NCBI GenBank assembly: GCA_946887085.1
Contig: CAMPKG010000183.1
Location: forward strand, 1-7,010
Length of the DNA: 7,010 nucleotides
Origin: an uncultured Sphingobacteriales bacterium
Lineage (GTDB): Bacteria; Bacteroidota; Bacteroidia; Chitinophagales; Chitinophagaceae
Reading direction: 5' to 3'
Shown: in pieces, positions 6,837-7,010 of the stretch
How positions within the stretch are numbered: position 1 is the first letter of the stretch
How the letters are laid out: each line of letters opens with the position of its first letter
The notes under the pieces: model-generated
What the model saw: the letters and a program-made list of their open reading frames with translations, nothing else
What the model was told of the DNA's origin: nothing
The model's database searches: none
Program-made: the position numbers and the translations under genes

Positions 6837-7010
6837 ATGAAATACCATCCACAACTGGCTTTCAGCCCTGTGCAAGAGCAGGAAGCCCACCAGCTGGCCG
6901 CACTGAAACAACTGCTGCAATACCTGCAGCAGCGTTCCCCGTTTTACCAGAAACTATTCAAAGAACACAATATCAATATCGATAATATCAAATCGATACA
7001 GGACCTGGAA
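6837..7010 (+). CDS. phenylacetate-CoA ligase-like (AMP-binding) enzyme, N-terminal fragment
   Basis: An ATG at 6837 opens a frame that stays open to the window end, giving 58 residues that begin MKYHPQLAFSPVQEQEAHQL. The later part, LKQLLQYLQQRSPFYQKLFKEH followed by NIDNIKSIQDLE, resembles the N-terminus of the PaaK/phenylacetate-CoA ligase branch of adenylate-forming enzymes, where a helix of the form L-x-x-x-L-x-Y-x-x-x-x-SPFYR-x-x-F leads to a DI-x-SLEDL segment. Full-length members are about 430 residues, so the ATP-binding and catalytic motifs are outside the window. Such enzymes activate an aromatic or other carboxylic acid to its CoA thioester via an acyl-AMP; in Bacteroidota many have unknown substrates, so phenylacetate should not be assumed. 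The gene is divergent from guaB across 98 bp. In-frame TTG at 6816 is a less likely start. Confidence 0.68.
   Translation, partial: MKYHPQLAFSPVQEQEAHQLAALKQLLQYLQQRSPFYQKLFKEHNINIDNIKSIQDLE

Noticed and set aside
1..7010. Mobile elements, CRISPR arrays, tRNA/rRNA genes, defence or secretion systems
   Set aside because: No transposase or integrase, no regularly spaced repeats, no RNA-gene signatures and no defence-type domains were found; the gaps are all under 100 bp and the genes are core or common Bacteroidota families.

Overview
The window looks like ordinary chromosomal DNA from a member of the Bacteroidota, most likely a Chitinophagaceae/Chitinophagales-type organism; this is inferred from gene content, not proven. 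Three things point there. One gene fuses a carboxypeptidase-regulatory-like domain to a DUF5686 barrel, an architecture typical of that phylum. None of the five visible start codons is preceded by a purine-rich Shine-Dalgarno sequence. Two genes have upstream boxes that match the Bacteroidota -7 promoter element TAnnTTTG. GC content appears moderate and genes are tightly packed, with every intergenic gap under 100 bp.

Layout, left to right. Bases 1-864 (+) are the C-terminal part of a FUSC-family membrane protein whose start lies outside the window. After a 23-bp gap comes a DUF479/AcpH-type acyl-carrier-protein phosphodiesterase (888-1475, +). Next is a lipoprotein serine hydrolase of the class C beta-lactamase / penicillin-binding fold (1527-2732, +). 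It is followed by a 797-residue predicted outer-membrane protein with an N-terminal carboxypeptidase-regulatory-like domain and DUF5686 (2794-5187, +). On the opposite strand, convergent with that gene, is guaB, encoding IMP dehydrogenase (5269-6738, -), with a strong rho-independent terminator in the convergent gap. A 98-bp divergent intergenic region separates guaB from the first 58 codons of a gene resembling phenylacetate-CoA ligase / AMP-binding enzymes (6837 to the window end, +).

How they fit together: the four left-hand genes are co-directional. The FUSC-acpH pair is close enough to share a transcript, while the serine hydrolase and the DUF5686 gene may have their own promoters. Three of these four products are predicted envelope proteins, but nothing in the sequence ties them into one pathway. 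guaB is a housekeeping purine-biosynthesis gene (first step toward GMP) with its own terminator and probable promoter.

I found no mobile element, CRISPR array, tRNA, rRNA or evident defence system. The points most worth a second look are small: a near-perfect -7 box that ends only three bases before the guaB start codon, implying a leaderless or near-leaderless mRNA, and the compact divergent guaB/ligase control region with a 10-bp palindrome.
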